Source of the DNA: JALZCH01 sp036400075
GTDB lineage: Bacteria; Acidobacteriota; Blastocatellia; Pyrinomonadales; Pyrinomonadaceae
DNA length: 64,000 nucleotides
Direction of reading: 5' to 3'
Assembly (NCBI GenBank): GCA_036400075.1
Contig: DASWLV010000173.1
Coordinates: 1-64,000, forward strand
The position numbers were made by a program, and so were the translations under genes. Positions 61,966-64,000 of the stretch are shown one piece after another. The notes below the pieces were generated by a model. The model was not told where the DNA came from. It did not search any database and saw nothing but the letters and a program-made list of their open reading frames with translations. Position 1 is the stretch's first letter. Each line of letters starts with the position of its first letter.

Positions 61966-62487
61966 TTATTCCTCCTTCTTGTCGCCGCCCGGGTTAAGCG
62001 CGTCGCTCAATTGTTTTTGCGAGTCGGTATTGCTGAGAATATCGGTCAGCAAATTTTCGAGCTTTTCGTTGCCGTCCATTTTCGAGCGCAAATCCGACAA
62101 TTTCCTTCTGGCTTCGACCAGTTTTCGGAGCGGTTCGACCTGCTGCACGACGTTGTCGGGATCAAAATCCTCGATGCTGTTAAAACGCAAATCGAGACCG
62201 AGCCGCGTGCCGTCGTTTTGCAGCTTGTTTTCAACCGCATACGAGATACGCGGTCTCATTCCAGCCATCACCTGATTAAAATTGTCGCGGTCAATTTCGA
62301 CGAATTTGCGGTTTTTCAAACCCGGCAGCGGTTCTTCGGGGTTTCCGGCAAAATCGCCCAAAACGCCGACAACAAACGGCAGTTCTTTGAGTTCAATCGC
62401 GCCCCCGATTTCAACGTCGTAAGTGATTTGCACGCGCGGCGGTCGCACGCGGTCTAATTTATGTTGCAAACTTTCCTTGGTAGGCAT
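61966..62487 (-). CDS. tssB: TssB small sheath protein
   Basis: The 173-aa product has VipA features: VQITYDVEIGGAIELKELPF, VVGVLGDFAGNPEEPLPGLK, KFVEIDRDNFNQVMAGMRPR, FNSIEDFDPDNVVQQVEPLR. It starts with GGAGTTAGAAA-ATG. It pairs with TssC to build the sheath. Confidence 0.97.
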   Translation of the reverse strand: MPTKESLQHKLDRVRPPRVQITYDVEIGGAIELKELPFVVGVLGDFAGNPEEPLPGLKNRKFVEIDRDNFNQVMAGMRPRISYAVENKLQNDGTRLGLDLRFNSIEDFDPDNVVQQVEPLRKLVEARRKLSDLRSKMDGNEKLENLLTDILSNTDSQKQLSDALNPGGDKKEE

Positions 62488-62522
62488 TTTCTAACTCCTT
62501 TCAGTCAACTATTTTTATTTTA

Positions 62523-63692
62523 TTAAGACTCGTCATCCGAATTTTGTTCGGCAAAACCGAGCGTTTCGCGGATTTGACTTAAAACCGATTCGTCCTTGAC
62601 GACTTCCTGCAGCCAGGATTCGAGCGGCATATTGCCCCATTTCACGGCTCTTTGCACAAGATACGAAACAGGGCTGTGCGGCTCGGTAAGCCGGAAAAAG
62701 TCGGCGACTTCCGCCAATCGTTTGAGAGCGTCCTGACGGCTGCGAATCGCGCCCATTGTCGCCGCTCCTGCCGCCGCACCGCCGCCCGGAAATGATAAAA
62801 CCGCGCCGTTTGAGCCGTTGGCGCTCGAACTATCTGCGGCATCCTCGCCGGGAACATAATCCGGCACGGCGTCCGGCTCAAGCTCGCGTTTTTCCTGCAC
62901 AAGCCGTCGAACCAAATCCCGAACTCCATCGAGCGATTTTTTGAGCTGTCCCAAACCCGGCGTTTGATTGCCGAATCGCTCGTCAGTCGTCCGGTCGAGC
63001 TGTTCAAACTCGTTCCAGCATTCTTCGATTGTCAAATAAAGCTCTTCGTAAAAAGCGCGGTTTCCGGCGGCTTTCGCTTTTCGCCAGCGGTCGCCCGTAA
63101 CGCGCTGTTCTTCTTCGGCTTGTGCCCGCAACGCCTGATATTTTTCCTGCTCGTTATATTCAAGGGCTTCAATGTTTTCGGGAATGTCGAAATCCTTCGA
63201 TTCGCTCCATTGATTAAAACTGAGCCTTTCGCCGCCGGTCAGCGCGATTTCTTTGACTGCCAGCGCGGTGTTGCGATCTAAAGATTCGAGCGCGTTGGCG
63301 CGCGCTTCGAGATCGTTGTCTTCGTCAATTTCGGGAAACAGCGTCTCCCAAAAATCATCCTGCAACCGGCGCGCGATCATTAAACCGTCGCGCAAACCCG
63401 CAAAACCGTGCTGCTTGACGAGAGCTTCGGCGAGCCACGAAGCGATTTGCAAATCTTTGGTTTGATCCGAAAGCGCTGCGCTGGATAGCTCAATGACTTT
63501 CCGCCAATCGGCAACTTTCAACTCGAAAGCCCAATCTCCCAGCGAAAAGGCGTCATCGGCGCGGCGCGCTTCGCGTATTTCATCGTAAATGCCGCTGTAA
63601 ACTACGCTTTCGCCCGCCGGATTATCTTCCGAAATCGGCGCGAGCAGGCGTTCAACGTCAATTGTTTGAGGAAGTGAAATTGTTTCAGTCAT
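62523..63692 (-). CDS. tssA: TssA T6SS protein
   Basis: The 389-aa product has the ImpA-type N-terminal region: LLAPISEDNPAGESVVYSGI, DDAFSLGDWAFELKVADWRK, DLQIASWLAEALVKQHGFAG, DDFWETLFPEIDEDND. The C-terminal TssA2-like part ends FRLTEPHSPVSYLVQRAVKW, the motif shared with short-sheath TssA proteins. TssA guides baseplate and sheath assembly. Confidence 0.95.
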   Translation of the reverse strand: MTETISLPQTIDVERLLAPISEDNPAGESVVYSGIYDEIREARRADDAFSLGDWAFELKVADWRKVIELSSAALSDQTKDLQIASWLAEALVKQHGFAGLRDGLMIARRLQDDFWETLFPEIDEDNDLEARANALESLDRNTALAVKEIALTGGERLSFNQWSESKDFDIPENIEALEYNEQEKYQALRAQAEEEQRVTGDRWRKAKAAGNRAFYEELYLTIEECWNEFEQLDRTTDERFGNQTPGLGQLKKSLDGVRDLVRRLVQEKRELEPDAVPDYVPGEDAADSSSANGSNGAVLSFPGGGAAAGAATMGAIRSRQDALKRLAEVADFFRLTEPHSPVSYLVQRAVKWGNMPLESWLQEVVKDESVLSQIRETLGFAEQNSDDES

Positions 63693-63707
63693 AACAAACC
63701 TGAACCG

Positions 63708-64000
63708 CTAATCTTGAAATTCGATTGTTTCGATTTCAAAAATCGGCAAATTCTCTCCGTCAATCCAAAAAAGTCTGGTTCCCGCGCCGACGTAAATTTC
63801 TTCGCCCGCGTCAATCCAATCGGTCGAGCGTCCGAGTCGAATCGTCTCGTCCTCGTTCTGAAATGAATTCGCATAAAGCGCGGGCAGAATAACCTCGCCG
63901 CTCGCTCCGCCGTCTTTTGTTTCAAGCGTGGCTTGCGCCCAACACAAATCGCGCAAATGCTTCGGTTTTTGAATTTCGAGCTTTTGAATGTTTGAAATCG
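63708..64000 (-). CDS. tagJ: ImpE/TagJ-like T6SS accessory protein (5' part outside window)
   Basis: The minus-strand frame is open to the right edge and ends at 63708, giving the last ~98 residues: LRDLCWAQATLETKDGGASG, EVILPALYANSFQ, DETIRLGRSTDWIDAGEEI. This matches the ImpE C-terminus. ImpE/TagJ associates with the sheath in a subset of T6SSs. The TTG at 63956 is inside the gene, not its start. Identity inferred from sequence and from its place before tssA. Confidence 0.8.
   Translation of the reverse strand, partial: ISNIQKLEIQKPKHLRDLCWAQATLETKDGGASGEVILPALYANSFQNEDETIRLGRSTDWIDAGEEIYVGAGTRLFWIDGENLPIFEIETIEFQD

Noticed and set aside
60852..61997. A 381-codon plus-strand open frame
   Set aside because: It is antisense to tssC, has low-complexity composition and no ribosome binding site; it arises from the GC-rich codon bias of tssC.

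Overview
The window looks like a chromosomal segment of an Acidobacteriota-type bacterium, probably Blastocatellia. This rests on general resemblance: a large exported RHS protein, a dockerin/cohesin protein, a type VI secretion locus with ImpE/TagJ, and an XRE-family regulator style I associate with that group. It is moderate-to-low confidence, since no rRNA or phylogenetic marker other than hemB is present. The two flanks are GC-rich where they carry housekeeping and T6SS genes (sampled lines near 55-60 %), while 9.4-36.6 kb is clearly AT-rich (sampled lines near 33-38 %).

Left flank (1-9.4 kb): on the minus strand lie an exported cohesin/dockerin protein and a very large RHS/YD-repeat protein that runs off the left edge. 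They are followed by a decayed stretch with remnants of a Crp/Fnr regulator and a TIR-domain gene. From 9.4 to 17.4 kb, on the plus strand, come a TIR-fold protein with zinc-ribbon cysteines and a striking two-gene unit. That unit pairs a 1539-aa protein (two GHKL ATPase domains around tandem phosphoribosyltransferase-like domains) with a receiver-domain/metallophosphoesterase fusion, translationally overlapped, and resembles a two-component signalling-effector pair.

Mobile island (17,819-45,806): a perfect 45-bp direct repeat, the 3' part of a tRNA-Arg(ACG) gene, brackets about 28 kb. The intact tRNA is at the right end. The island carries a tyrosine recombinase, an excisionase-like protein, a replication-initiator-like HTH protein followed by five palindromic iterons, and a duplicated XRE repressor / SWIM zinc-finger module. 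Its cargo is almost entirely defence-like: a patatin phospholipase, a Septu-like ATPase/HNH pair (PtuAB), a Ser/Thr kinase fused to a SAMHD1-type HD phosphohydrolase, McrBC, a methyltransferase/HTH pair and a PD-(D/E)XK protein. Next to attR there is a ubiquitin-like conjugation locus: sigma-like factor, DUF4160, DUF2442, ImmA/IrrE-UvrD helicase, then a hairpin-U-tract, then UBL-E2-JAB-E1. This last locus has higher GC than the rest of the island and lies between the integrase and attR, so the island looks composite.

Right flank (45.8-64 kb): tRNA-Arg, a tRNA-like remnant, a CheY-like receiver, hemB, a PEGA/TPR exported protein, and then a minus-strand T6SS cluster. In transcription order this is impE/tagJ (partial), tssA, tssB, tssC, hcp, tssE, tssF, tssG, clpV, a small hypothetical gene, an extended vgrG, a putative exported partner and a PAAR protein. 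The membrane-complex and tssK genes are not in the window.

Best candidates for undescribed biology are the GHKL-PRTase / receiver-metallophosphoesterase pair, the kinase-HD fusion, and the UBL-E2-JAB-E1 operon coupled to an IrrE-UvrD helicase with an apparent attenuator between the two halves.
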